64,000 nt of DNA from Cryptomeria japonica (GCF_030272615.1 NC_081413.1:450348538-450412537), one strand, 5' to 3'. Positions 9,552 through 21,779 are shown, counted from the stretch's first letter. Made by a program: numbers and translations. Notes: generated by a model from the letters alone, not told the origin.

Positions 9552-12140
9552 ATGTCACAATTTTATTATGATGAGTTTGGTACTCCTTCATTTTCTCCCA
9601 CTTCATCCTATCTTGATGATGATGAGGGTATGGTTGATTAAGATTAAATCTATCTTGATGATGAGGGTATGGTTGATCAAGACAAATATGAAATTGAAAA
9701 TCTTGATGCCCTCATCCTTAGAAAGCTTGCACCAAGTGTCAAATACCAAAATCCAATTGTTCATCCTAGCTACTCTACCATTCCTCTATGCACATCCATT
9801 CATAATACTCATCACACCTTTGACAAGGGAAATACATCATGTCTTTGACCCAAAACTCCTTCATATCTCACATCTACGTATCCCTCATACACAACATCCA
9901 TACCTCCATCTTCTTTCATGGTTCTCTCCCAACCTCTATCTTCTCCTCACAACACTACCACTTGCATTCCTTATCAAAATCCACAATCTCATTATCCCCA
10001 AATCAATTACACAATCCCTAATCTCAATCTTCCATCCTACCTTAATCATCCATCCAATCCTAATCCTCCATCTTATCTAAATCCTCCATCCAATTCTAAT
10101 CCTCCATCTTATCTAAATTATCCATCCTGTTCTAATCCTCCATCTTATCTAAATTCTTCATCCAATTCTAATCCTCCATATAATCTTAATCTACTATCAT
10201 CTGTCACAAAAGCTATGACTGGGGGCATGAATTACACAATTCCATTATCATCTATGCCCCCACCCATCCAATCAGTTCCATGTTATCAATTCCTCTAAAT
10301 GTCAACCTCAAGTGATATCGCAACCTACCGTTTCACAACCACTATTCAGTTATCTACAAGCACCTCCTTCATCTATTTTTGTGACAAACATTCATCAATT
10401 AGTGAATGGCACCATTCACAATCCCCCATCCTACCTTAGTCCACCTTCATCCACCTCATCCTACCTGAATCCACCACTATCCACTTCATCCTACCACAAT
10501 CCTCCTCCATCAATTCCCTCCTCTAATCCACCAACTTCACTTCCAACTCCCACACTTTCATTCCTCTCCCACTTCCTAACACCATCGAAAACCTCCCATC
10601 CATTGAGACCATTCAACCACAATCCCCATCACTACTTCTACCATCATTCAAACTCAAGTTGATGAATCTCCCATCCTTCTATCCCAATTCTAGAACCTCT
10701 CATCCCTCCATCTATCCTAGTTGCGGAACTCCCCATCCTTCCATCCAATCAATCTATCCCAATTAAATAATCTTCCATCCTTCCACCTACTCCATCTATC
10801 CTAGTTGAATAATTTGTCATCCATCCACCCAAGTCATTGAATCTTCCATCGTTCCATCCATTCCCTCTTAAGAGTCCACCCACTCACCTCTCGTCACACC
10901 ATCCACACCAATCCCCTCATGTCAAGATCTTGTTCCAGAGCATGTTGAGAAAATTATTGATCCAAGTCAAGATCCTACCATTCCCTCTCCTTCATCTCAA
11001 TATCCCCTATAATCCCCTCTTCCAAGTCAAGATACTACCATTCCCTCTCCTTCCTCTCAAGATCCCCTGCCATTTCCTCTTCCAAGTCAAGATCCTCCCG
11101 TCCCATATACTCCACCTCTTGATCCTCCATCTCCTCCTATCCAAACCATCCCACCACCTTCACTATATCCCCTTGGTACACTTACATTCATCCATGAAAG
11201 TTCACTCATAGCAGAAGAGCATCTCATATACACCACCCATTCTCCTCCATCTAATAATGGACTCACATCTTGATACACAGAGAACAAGTACCCTAATTTA
11301 AATAAAATGCTCAAAAAAATGAACTATCAAGCTAAAGGCTTAGGCCTACATCAGCAAGGTACTTTGGAGCCCATGCATGTTAAAGCACACCCAAGATCTC
11401 ATGGTCTCGGTTACATATCTCAAGGCACTTCATCCAAAAATGTTGGTAAAACTAATGCAAAATCCAAGTATGCTTCCAAACACACTATTGTATCTCCCCA
11501 TTGTTCCTCCAAATCATTTATCACCATCCCCCCTCCTCCATTGTATAAAGCCAAAACAACCATCCCTCTTCCTCCTTCATCCTCCAAATCCATTTTGGGT
11601 CACTATATCCCAAAGTCTACCTTATATATCCCCCACATGCTAAATCCATTTTGGGCCCTTATATCCCAAAATCCCATCCTTCATCTTTTCCTACTCATCC
11701 CTTCATGCACAAATCCCATATCTCCATCACCCATCATAAACTTCCTACTCCTTTCATTCCTAATCAGGATCAACAAAGGCACATATCCCCTTCCATTGAA
11801 CATCCTACATCCATCACTTCATCCATATTCTCATCATCTCATACACCTTCACACATTCAACCAATGCTACTAGTAGTAATTTGGATGCCAATTCAAAAAT
11901 GCATAAAAATGACCCTATCCACTCAAAAAGACATGTTCCAATAAAGGAAAACTTGATACAACAATGTAATGAATCCCACAAGCCGCAAAGGCCCACTAAA
12001 GAAAAAGAAAAAACAATATGGATCCCAAAGCAAAAAGAAGCAGTGCACCCAAAACAAGATCCTGCAATGGCCTCCAAAGTTGCTAGTCCACTAGCTAAAC
12101 ATTCTCCCCCTCCATCTCTTAAGTATATTTTGGGTACCTA
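9552..12140 (+). pseudogene. R3 degenerate frame: Pro/Ser-rich protein with G-patch-like motif
   Basis: The likely start is ATG 9552 (MSQFYYDEFGTPSFSP). The frame is broken by several stops and frameshifts. The product is extremely rich in Pro, Ser, Asn and Tyr, with repeats such as NPPSYLNPPSNS at 10029-10190. At about 11307-11420 the same frame gives MLKKMNYQAKGLGLHQQG and then GLGY, the spacing of a G-patch, an RNA-binding motif. In R8 and R9 an equivalent motif lies between protease and RT, so this frame is probably the relic of a gag-protease-linker polyprotein whose enzymatic parts are lost. I recognise no capsid domain or zinc knuckle. A later Lys-rich tail (about 12600-12720) may be its end. 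Confidence 0.55.
10029..10190 (+). repeat. 36-bp tandem repeat coding for a Pro/Ser/Asn dodecamer
   Basis: About 4.5 imperfect units of 36 bp containing AATCCTCCATCTTATCTAAA. Each encodes a variant of NPPSYLNPPSNS in the R3 frame. The unit length is a multiple of three and keeps the frame. Confidence 0.8.
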
Positions 12141-12460
12141 ATATCCAAAGCTCCCTATAATAATTCCTCCATCATATCCACATCCTACATGCATCTTCCC
12201 TCCACTCATCCCACTTCCTCCATAACATGTGCCAATGTTGGTCCTGACAACATCCCCCCATCACGTTCACTTTCCCTCATTCCATCCAAATACTCTCCAC
12301 TACCATATCCCTTCCACTGCATGCATCCCTCATCAAAACAATCTAATCGAATCCTTTTTCATAACCTAATCATTCCTAATAAAGTTGTACCAACATATAG
12401 TGATCACTCCAAATGGGCTTCTATTACCTTGATATAAAGCTTGATGCTTGAGTCCTCCAT

Positions 12461-12589
12461 CCATCTCCCTTATCACCTATCCTCCAAATCCATTTATCCT
12501 CATCCATCTCCCTTATCACCTATCCTCCAAATCCATTTATCCTAATCCATCTCCCTTATTACCTATCCTTCAGATCCATTTATCCTTGT
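12461..12589 (+). repeat. 43-bp tandem repeat, three units
   Basis: Units start at 12461, 12504 and 12547 with CCATCTCCCTTAT and differ at a few positions. The 43-bp period breaks the reading frame, so it likely spread after coding was lost. Confidence 0.85.
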
Positions 12590-12671
12590 CTATCTCCATC
12601 CATGAATTTCCTCCCAAATTTGGAAAATTCAAAAAAAAGGAAAGAAAAGAAAAGAGTAAAGAGAAAAAAAA

Positions 12672-12759
12672 ACCTTCCAATGATGAAAACTTGGCAAACA
12701 AGTGCCTTGGACAAGTACCATGATGAAAACCTTGCAAATAGGCATCATGCATAATTCCC
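12672..12759 (+). other. Conserved post-coding block, R3 copy
   Basis: The phrases CCAATGATGAAAAC, AAGTGCC, AAGTACCATGATGAAAAC and AAATAGGCATCATGC align in order with a block right after the pol stop of R8 (about 34995-35091) and of R9 (49885-49974, minus strand). It marks the end of the ancestral R3 coding region. Confidence 0.6.
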
Positions 12760-14145
12760 CTCATCCTTTTTATCTCTACACTTGGGGGTAAGTTCTTTCA
12801 GCCATCTAGCCATTTCCACCTCCATTCCATCCACCTACCATATCCATCATATCCAATCCATTTCATTTCCTACAGCCTCCCTTGGATCTTGATTAAAAAA
12901 AATGGCATTGTGTATACATGCTTTGGACACCTCTTGGCTTCCACTTCCCTGTCACACTTTTCCTTCATAGTCCTTATTTACCCACCACCTATCTTTCATT
13001 CATTTCCCTCAAGATTCCTAGATCCTATGGTCAGTTATCTTATCCTATCCATCCATCCACCAATTCTTATCTCCTAGTTCCTCCACCTATCCATCCATCC
13101 ACCAATTCTTATCTCCTAGTTCCTCCACCTATCCATCCATAACTTGATCCATCCATAATGCTTCTATCTCTAAATCCTTCTCATCCTATCCTCCATCTTT
13201 TCATCCCTCCCATCATATCATTCCATCGACTCTTTCATCCCTTGTCATTGGTATCTAACTCTAGGCTACCCCCATGCAATCCAATGCCATCCATCCAATC
13301 AACTTGTCTACATATTCATCACATCCACCTTTTCTCTATGCAGTGTCCCTTGGTACCCACATTCCAATCGATCCATTCGCTCCTCACAATCCACCATCAA
13401 ATGCAAATCCTATCCATATTCCTCAGCTATATCCTTTGTCTTGTTCCCAACCTTGCTGCAAGCCTTGATTGCAATCCAATCATCATCATTAGGATGTATC
13501 CTTCCCAATCATCATCATCAATCTCTCATTGCTTTACCTCTTGACTGGGACACCATCCCTCCTATTCCTGGGCCTTTCTCCATCATCCCTCATCTCTTGT
13601 AAATCTTGTAATTAGATGTCGATGTATATAGGCGTCTGTCAATCCTATCTTTGAGATCATATCCTATCAACTAGGTCTTCAACAATCATCCTTGAGCATC
13701 TTCATTATCATGTTCCTATCAGATCTCTTTTGTCGATCATCATCAAATATTTTTATCCTAGTGTTGTTCTGAGATGTATCCTTCTCACAAACACTCTTCA
13801 TCAGTCTGTGCAGGATGTATCCTTCCTCAAGTTAGACATCATCCAATCCCCATCCAATCAGTTATCCTTTGGAAAAATAAATTTGAGACACTTGTATTGG
13901 CTTTGATTCTTTCTGATTCTTTTTTATCTTTTTAAGCTCCTCGGGTCTTGTTTTCTCTTGGTCGCCATGATCCTTATCATGGTGCGCTAGGAATAACATG
14001 GCTCAGCATGTGATCTTTTTGTGTATTCTTTTTTCTTGGCATGTCTTTTGTATGTGTTCCTTGTTGTACCCTCATGAGGTCTTTGTCATCTCATGTTACA
14101 TTGCGGCATATCTTCTGCTTGGGGTTCTTCTAGCACTGTTTCCTA
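12760..14145 (+). other. R3 internal region, pyrimidine-rich, no gene
   Basis: The + strand is dominated by C and T (CCATCC, CATCC runs). A 42-bp unit is repeated at about 13048-13140. No frame with a recognisable domain is seen. The region ends where the R6 LTR begins at 14146. Confidence 0.5.
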
Positions 14146-15073
14146 TGTTGGCAATTGACACTCATATGGGCTTATGGTGTTGTCATTGATAGCAACAAAC
14201 ATAATTTTGGGTTGGATACTTATCTGGTATCCTCTGATATTCAAGGTTTAACATCTGGCATTCAAGGAAACCGACAAGCAAGGGAAACTGACAAACTAGG
14301 AACCGATATTTGGGCCAACATAGAAGATTGATCTGGCAAAGGTTTTAGCGGCAACGGTCACTAATATTAATGTTTATATTTTTGTCTAGGCCAACATGTA
14401 TATCTCTTTTGTAATATGATTGTAAGCCGAAATAATGCATTCATGTTTATGTATGTAAAGGGTATATAAGTTAGTTCGGCTAGGTCATTTTGATATATAG
14501 ATGTGATAGGTTATGTTATATTATGTGAGTGAGATCTTGATCGACATAATATGAGTGTAATGATTTGTTGTCGGTCTTGGTTATTTGTCAAGAGAATTGG
14601 AAAGTGGACAAGGTTATCAGTAAGGAAGGAGACAGTGATAACCAGTACAGTCTGTACTTAAACTGGAACTCATCCAACATATCTGATGCATAGTTAGTGT
14701 TCAAAATTTGGTTTATAATTCACTACTTTATATCTATAGTAAGGGAGGCTCCTTTGTGATGAGAAGTGTGCTCTAGGTAGTGTGCCTTCCTGCATGTGTA
14801 AGCCCCCATCTTATGTAATATTTATTCAAATGGCTAGTGGATAGATATTGTGGGTCACAAACCCCACCATTATTTTTCCTCTTTGAGTTTTTCCACGTAT
14901 AAATCTATGGTGTTATGGTGTTGATCTTTATGGTTTGTTTTTTGTTCATTATATTTTGTTTATATTCATACTGACTATTAATTGGTAAATTATCTAAAGG
15001 AATTAAATTTTACTTAACTGGTAGAACACTGATTCACCCCCCCCCCACCCCTCAGTGTTCTTGGATTCCAACA
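14146..15073 (+). repeat. R6 5' LTR (928 bp)
   Basis: It begins TGTTGGCAATTG and ends GATTCCAACA. A TATA box, TATATAAG, lies at 14463-14470. The hairpin AACACTGA (15025-15032) with TCAGTGTT (15052-15059) closes over a C-rich loop. It pairs along its length with 20107-20822 plus 42675-42880. Confidence 0.9.
14463..14470 (+). promoter_or_regulatory. TATA box of the R6 5' LTR
   Basis: TATATAAG preceded by AAAGGG. The 3' LTR keeps the same box at 20424-20431. Transcription would be expected to start some 30 bases downstream; this is inferred from position. Confidence 0.6.
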
Positions 15074-15075
15074 AT

Positions 15076-15087
15076 TGGTATCAGAGC
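15076..15087 (+). other. R6 primer-binding site (initiator tRNA-Met)
   Basis: TGGTATCAGAGC, the classic complement to the 3' end of plant initiator tRNA-Met, lies two bases after the LTR. Confidence 0.9.
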
Positions 15088-15141
15088 CTAGTGCATCGAA
15101 ATAAGTTTAACAACTTGAGGAAGATCCTATATCCAGAATCC

Positions 15142-16264
15142 ATGGAGATGAGTTTAGAGAAAGAACTTGAAGTAGCACTTGAAGACTATGATTCTGAAAG
15201 ATTGAAGAACTTGAAGCTGTAAGATGAGTTGAATTCTACAAAAGAATTGATCCTTACCCTACAGGAGAGGTTATCATCTGCTCAAGCTAAAAGGAAGGAA
15301 CTTTTACAAAATTAGGATGATGAAAAAAAAAATTCCCTTAAGGAACTATGTCAAAAGCTGAGTTAGGAGAATAATGTCATGAAGAATGAGATGCAAGCCA
15401 TAACCATTATGATGTCCAAGGAGATTTAAGACTGGAAGAATGAAGAAAATCTTGCCATATCTCTGAAAGACAGATTTGAGGAATGCATTAGGTTGGCACA
15501 TGAGAATGATGTGTTGAGAACTGAATTGGTGCAATCACATAGCAATGAGCAAGAGTTGGAAAGAATGGTGACAGTCCTAAGAAGTGATTTGGATGCTGCA
15601 AATGAATACAAAGAAAATTTCAAGGTTAGTTTTGCAAAGCTTGATGAATTATTAAAGGATCAAAGAGACTCTGGAGACACTAAAGGTCTTGGATTTGAGC
15701 ATGGAGAAAGCTTCGGTACTGTAAATTAGGAGAATCCACAAGACAACCAGAATCAGAAATCATTGGTAAGACAACCCAATGCACATAAATTTAATGGTAT
15801 ATGCTCTATTTGCAATAAGTTTAGTCATATAGAAAGTCAATTCAAAAATAGAGCAAATCAGAATAATAATTTAGTTCCCAGTCAGTGTTCAAACTGTAAG
15901 AAGCGTGCTCATAGGATAGTAGATTGTAGAATGAATGTGAGATGTCATGCATGTGGAAAGTTTGGGCATATGGCTAATCAATGTAGGTCAAGAAATGATC
16001 AAGGTTACAACAAGGCAGTTCAAAAAAATAATGTTACTTGTTATGCATCCAACAAAATATGACATATTGCTAAATTTTGCAGAAGCAAGAACCCACTTGC
16101 AGGAAATGATGAGAAGGGAAAATAAAAGGTTGATGATATTTGGAAGGAGCATGAGAAGAATATGATTAAAAAGTCTAAGGATCAACTGGCTGAAGTGAAT
16201 ACCCCGGTTACTCAATCGACAGAGCAGAATGTTCTTGCACCGACAAGAAACTCATCTAGTAACT
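15142..16264 (+). pseudogene. R6 gag-like frame with four CCHC-type knuckles
   Basis: From ATG 15142 (MEMSLEKELEVALED) one frame can be followed to about 16264 through several stops. The first 190 codons are rich in Glu, Lys and Leu with heptad-like spacing, suggesting a coiled coil. Four zinc-knuckle units follow: CSICNKFSHIESQF, CSNCKKRAHRIVDC, CHACGKFGHMANQC and CYASNKI(stop)HIAKFC. The first has lost its last Cys and the last carries a stop. Knuckles of this kind bind element RNA in gag. The usual N-terminal capsid part of copia gag is not seen. Most stops (for example 15223, 15316, 15364, 15427, 15727) are one C-to-T change from CAA or CAG. Confidence 0.75.
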
Positions 16265-16645
16265 AAGGCATTAGCCATAGGGGGAGGAAAATTGATGACA
16301 GATCTTGCATTACCCTCTGTAGTGGTCTAAAAGCTTGTTTAAGACTTTGGAGAAGTCTGTCTAGAGATTCACCAGCGTAGATTTGATGGATCTAGGATTC
16401 GGTATGATATACCGACATGCTTTTAGGTCAATGAGGATTTAGGGTTCCATAGGTTAAAAGGCTAAAGTGATTCATTTTTCATCACCAATCATTCAAAGTG
16501 AAGCAGAGCGAGTTTAAGGTGACCTAAGGCAATTAAGAAAATTTTCAAGAAAATTCCAGTACATTTAGAGCAAATTTTCAAAGGTTTTCACTAGCAAAGT
16601 CTGTGAGGTATTTTCTTGGTTTTTAAGCTATCTTTCCAAATTGTA

Positions 16646-19302
16646 ATGGCTTTTGGAACTACTCTTGCTCTGGCAGATGTGGCAACACTTGTTGTGGTTG
16701 ATATTAAGGATCATCCATGCCCAATTTTCAATAATTATCCCTAGATTGCAAAGGTTGATGATTCGGTAGGTGCATTTTCAAAGGTTCCCGATATCATACT
16801 CTATGTCAAGGATGTCATGGCATATATTAAATGCACCTTGGAGGAAGTAGGTACATCATAGATCAAGACCATGTATATGATAATATTATTTGACAAGAAT
16901 GGCATGATCAAACCGGAATTCAAAAATTTGAAGGATCAGGGTTTCACTAATATTTGGAGATGCTTGAGTTTGAAGATGAAATAATCTGGTATGTGTTGAG
17001 CCATGTCGATGGTTAATTCATATGGCTAGACTGGCCTTACAAGATCACTAAGGAGGATATTCATGCAATCACTGGTTTTCCCCAAGCTGGACAAACATCA
17101 AGAGAGAAGAAAATTTCAAAGAATGAGGTCAATAAGTTAACCGGTGCCACTTTTGACAACCAGTCAATGAGGATAAGCACTATCAGGGACAAGGTCATGC
17201 AATTTGCTAGTATGATCATTGGATATAAGGTAACTCAATCTAATCAGTTGAACTCTGTCTCTAGTTCTTGTATCTACTATGCATATAAGATGGTTAAGGA
17301 GAATGAGAAATATGATCTTTGGTAGTGGATGTGTTATGAGTTAATCTTGAATCTAGGGAAGATTAAGGGAGAAAAAAGAGGTGTATTCTAGTATGGTAAT
17401 CTTGTTGTTTGTTTGATGCTATTCTTTCTTAATGAGACTTCAGGATCCGGTAAAAGGCAATGGGCCTTCGATATTCTGGTAGGAAAGAAAATCAAGGATT
17501 CCTTAAGAAGCATAGGTTAGGAAAGGGACAACATTTTATGGGGTTATTTCAAGGCTTTTTAGAAGACAATGAAATAAAGGGAAAGAGTGCCTAAGCACAT
17601 TGTTGATAAGTACTCTACTGAGATCTAGTTTATGGTTAAGAAAGATGAAACTTTAATGGAAGCAGTGTATCCTAGAAAGGTATGGATAACTGAGATGGGC
17701 TATGAAGTTGATGCAGAGATCTTGGATCTATATTCCAAGATGCTTATAGATGCCCCAATAGATGAGTCAGAGAAGACTTTTGGGACAACTAAATAGAAGG
17801 AATTGGAGGTGCAAATTGGGTTTAGTAAGAAGATGAGAGAAGGTCAGATAGAGAAGGTAGGACGGGCTATTGAGAAGATGTCTACTGAGATCAAACAAAT
17901 TATCGGACTAGCAGATTCCTCCTATCCAGAATTAGTTCAAGCCTCACTAGTAGCAAAAACCAGCAAAGGTGTGATGAAAAGGAAGAAACCAGAAACCTTT
18001 ATTGCCCCTGTTGCTTCTGGATCTGAGACTGAAGATGAACCTCCTAAGATACCCAAGATTTACATGAGAATTCAGAGGAAGAAGCTTGAGGAAGAAAAAT
18101 AACAGAAAAACCAAGGTCAACCCTCTGACAACTCACAAGAAATCGTTGAAGGAGAGGAAACCTACAGAGAAGAGGAAACCAGTGAAAGAGATAGCTCCCA
18201 CTCCCGGTAAGAAGAAGAAATCTGAATTGGATTGGGCTCTTGAATCTAGTAAAAGTGTTAAAGTTATCCCTCCTTTATTTGTACATGAATTGGTAGAACA
18301 AATTACTAAGGATGGAATTTTGAGTAATTTATAATACTACTATGAGAATATGGATGATGTTGAGAAAAAGGAAATTGAGGAAGCAATTTTGTTATACCTA
18401 GATATATATAAGAAGGCCTTACTTGAGATAGAAAATAAAATTCCGGCAGAGTTGTATAATAAATTAGATGCTAGGATATTATCTACACTTGAGGAAGATA
18501 AACATATAAAGATTCAGGAATTATTGACTGTTTGTGGTGATATAATTGGAGAAGAGATGCAACAGTGTCTTGAATTTGCAAATATTTTTTTTTTACGGAG
18601 TAAGCACGGGCATATTAGTTTAATGGTAGGAAGAGTGAATGAAATAGTTAAGGAGACTCATGAGGCATGCGTACAATTCTTTGTTGATAATCCAAGATTC
18701 TTTACATCATCGGATATTCCTCCTAAGTTTGGCATTCTAGACATCTCGGTTGATGCTAGAAGAAAACTTATATTAGGTGAAGATCCACCTATTTTGGATA
18801 AGCAAAATAACTAAGGATATTCCTCCGGCAGTCATAGATGTATAGGATATAGAGGAAAATATACTGACAGATAATATTGAGGATAATTTTCCTCTAGTTA
18901 TTGATGTAATAACAAAAGAAATATCCACACGAAGTGGTGAAGCCACCAGTGCTGAGGAGAAGGTAGAGGAGAAGCAGAAAGGACAAGAATGGATAGAAGT
19001 TAGGGTACCAGTACCCTTACCGGTTGTTGGTCCCTCATTGTTGTCACTTGACACATCCAGTCTAGTAGAGTTTAGGAATTTTGGAGAGAAGAACATAGAG
19101 CAATTGAGAATTTTTGAGTTAATGTTTGTTGCAGCTCAGAAGTTAACAAAGAAAAGATCTGAGGACAAGCAGGTGATTGAACAGGTCATTTCAGTCCTGC
19201 AACAACTTGCACTGAAACACAAGGTTAACCAGGCAGCTAGTCCCTTCGGTAAGAATAGAGGTTTGACTGAGCATATTGCAAAAGAGTACAAAACTCTTCA
19301 AT
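16646..19302 (+). pseudogene. R6 second frame: long unidentified coding region
   Basis: From ATG 16646 (MAFGTTLALADVATLVVVD) a protein-like reading continues for nearly 900 codons with stops and a few frameshifts (near 16960, near 18100 and between about 18812 and 19038). Coding character is clear: long conserved-looking runs such as YKITKEDIHAITGFPQAG near 17040, FSKKMREGQIEKVGRAIEKM near 17820, a Lys/Glu-rich middle with PTPGKKKKSELDWAL near 18200, and FEFANI-type helical segments after 18350. I do not recognise a protease, integrase or RT. The phrase around ITKEDIHAITGFP weakly recalls plant mobile domain or plant transposon-protein families, which is not enough for a call. Nearly all stops are one C-to-T step from Gln codons. 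Confidence 0.6.
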
Positions 19303-20106
19303 AAGTGTCAAACCAGAAGTTGGTGGAAAGATACAATGCAGCTAGGTAGGTCACTTGTGATAATATGATCACATCGGACAAAGCTTTAAGCTGATAGAAG
19401 AAATAACAAGGATTGATGAAGAAATTCACCAATGTAGTCATATATACCGATCTTGTACTAACACAACAAAACTAATAGCAGACCTAGACAATAAAATTAA
19501 GGAGGATAAGGACAAGATATAACAACTTGTAATTAGTTTTGATGGTACAGAGTCATTGACCAACACTGTTGATAGTCAAATTTTGCTGTTAGAGTCAGAA
19601 ATTTCAGCTTTGGAGAAGGATAAGGACAAGTTAATCTGGTAGGCCGAAGAATTGAGAGGCTTAGTAAGTCCCTGACTTAATACTTTGTTACTTCATAAGC
19701 GGGAAAGTATGGAATAGATGAATATGCCCACACCGACAACATTAACTGAAGAAGAATTGCATGCTTACATTTTGAATGAATTTGTATCAATTTTGGGAAC
19801 TTTAAAATTTGGTTGGGACACTTATTTGGCATTTTTTAAGGGTGCTTACCCAGATAAATTCAAGTACATTGAGATCCGGTAAACACAATTTCTGATTCTT
19901 TCATTTATTTGCCCTGATTTTGGCATTGCTATCAAAGTGGGAGAGGTTCGATGTGAAAAATGTTAAGGGACATAAGAAGTAATGTATAGCTCAAGGGGAG
20001 AAACTTTCTGAGATCAATTTTGGGAAGTTTGTGGACAGGGATTGGAACAACACTTCATTGAACCATTTTTCACTTGAGTGTTGCCATCAATGCCAAAGGG
20101 GGCGAT
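19303..20106 (+). other. R6 3' internal region and polypurine tract
   Basis: Scattered coding-like pieces continue to about 19880 (EEELHAYILNEFVSILGTLK near 19750). Then comes a 3' UTR homologous to that of R1 (TTTGGCATTGCTATCAAAG, GGGAGAGG). The polypurine tract AAAGGGGGCGAT at 20095-20106 directly precedes the 3' LTR. Confidence 0.65.
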
Positions 20107-20822
20107 TGTTGGAAATTGAAACTCATCCAGGATTATGGTGTTGTCATTGATGGTAACACATCATTTTGGGTTGGATACTTATCTGGTATCCTCATACATT
20201 CAAGGTTTAACATCTAACATTCAAGGAAACCTTCAAGCAAGGGAAACCAGCAAACTAGGAACTAGTATTTGGAGGCCGACATAGAAGATTGATCTGACAA
20301 AGGTTTTAGTGGCAACGGTCATGAAGATTAATATTTATATTTTTGTCTCGGATGACATGTATTTATCTTTTGTAATATGATTGTAAGTCGACATAAGACA
20401 TTCATGTTTATGTATGTAAAGGGTATATAAGTCAATCCGACTAGGTCATTTTGATATATAGATGTGATAGGTAATGTGATATTATGCGAGCAAGATCTTG
20501 ATCGATACAATGCAAATGTAATGATTTGTTGTTGGTCTTGGTTATTTGTCAAGAGGATTGGAAAGCGAACAAGGTTACCGATAAGGAAGGAGACAGTGAT
20601 CACCGATACAGTCTGTACTTAAACCGAAACTCATCCAACATATTTGATGCACAATCAAAGTTCAGAATTTTGTTTATAATTCAGTACTTTATATTTGTAG
20701 TTAGTGAGGCTCCTTTGTGATGAGCAGTGTGCTCTAGGCAGTGTGACTTCCTGCATGTGTAGGTCCCCATCTTATGTAGTATTTATTCAACTGGATAGTG
20801 GATAGATATTGTGGGTCACAAA
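20107..20822 (+). repeat. R6 3' LTR, left part
   Basis: It begins TGTTGGAAATTG and matches 14146-14877 until the bases GGTCACAAA. There R7 interrupts it; the duplication acaaa (20818-20822 and 42670-42674) marks the break. TATA box TATATAAG at 20424-20431. Confidence 0.9.
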
Positions 20823-21526
20823 TGTAGATTTTAGACCTTAGGTATGTTAATCAGACTTAGATAATTAACTATGCCCTAGTTTGTAATCAGATTCACAGTA
20901 TTTTAATAGACCAACAGAAATTAAATATGCCCTAGATTGTAATCAGATTTGCAGTATTTAACAAGTCAACATAAACTAGAAGTAAAACAGTAGACAACAA
21001 GCATACCCTGGGAAAACCTCTAATGAGGAAAAACCCAACATGAAAGACCCACAGGTCAGATTATATATTCTCCTCTTAAAATGCACAATTACAATACTTA
21101 GCTCTTTCTATCAGATCTGATCTATTTGTGTAGTAGATCTTCTCTTTCAAGTTCTTCAAGATGCACAACATCACCTAAGTTATCTTGCACCAATTCGCAT
21201 AAGTCTGAATGAGTTCGCCTTCTTCCTTGTTAATTCACACTTGATAAGCAAAGCTATTTTCCCATTCACATAGGTGAATAATGAATGAATGTGTAATAAC
21301 TTGCAATTTGTCACTTATTTATATATGCATCTTTTATTCCTTGAAATGCAAGTCGGCCTCCTTGGGTTTTGGTGCTAATATTAAATGGTGACTATTTTTG
21401 CATAGCATGGTAATTGTTTGTGCAAAGATAGGGTCACGTTACCCTAGGATAGGACCTGGTCCTAAATGGGGTTCAGATGTTGCCTTAAGGTAATCCGAAC
21501 CCATATAACCCTAGTTATAATCAACA
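20823..21526 (-). repeat. R7 3' LTR (704 bp)
   Basis: On the + strand it runs TGTAGATTTT...AATCAACA. On the minus strand it begins TGTTGATTATAAC. It matches 41964-42669 with scattered substitutions. A TATA-like TATATAAA (minus strand) is at about 21318-21325. Confidence 0.92.
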
Positions 21527-21545
21527 CTCCCTCTTAACTAGGGAG
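21527..21545 (-). other. R7 polypurine tract
   Basis: On the minus strand CCTAGTTAAGAGGGAG runs directly into the LTR start TGTTGATT, the position of the plus-strand primer. Confidence 0.75.
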
Positions 21546-21580
21546 GAGGAGAATACATAATCTGAACCTTTAAGTTCCAT

Positions 21581-21779
21581 CTAGCACACAAGCATAGAAT
21601 GGATCTAGCACACAAGCATAGAATTACATCTTCCACCTAGCACAAAAGCATAGGATGGTTCTAGCACACAAGCATAGAAAGTGTAATACACCAGTGGGTC
21701 TTTACATTATTACAATTATCCATCTAGCACACAAGCATAGATTGGATGTAATTCATTCTTGCACACAAGCAAAGAATGA
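21581..21779 (-). repeat. Six copies of a TAGCACACAAGCATAGA motif in the R7 3' UTR
   Basis: Six imperfect copies of the motif, at irregular spacing of about 20-60 bp, lie between the RNase H stop and the polypurine tract. No function can be read from them. Confidence 0.8.
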
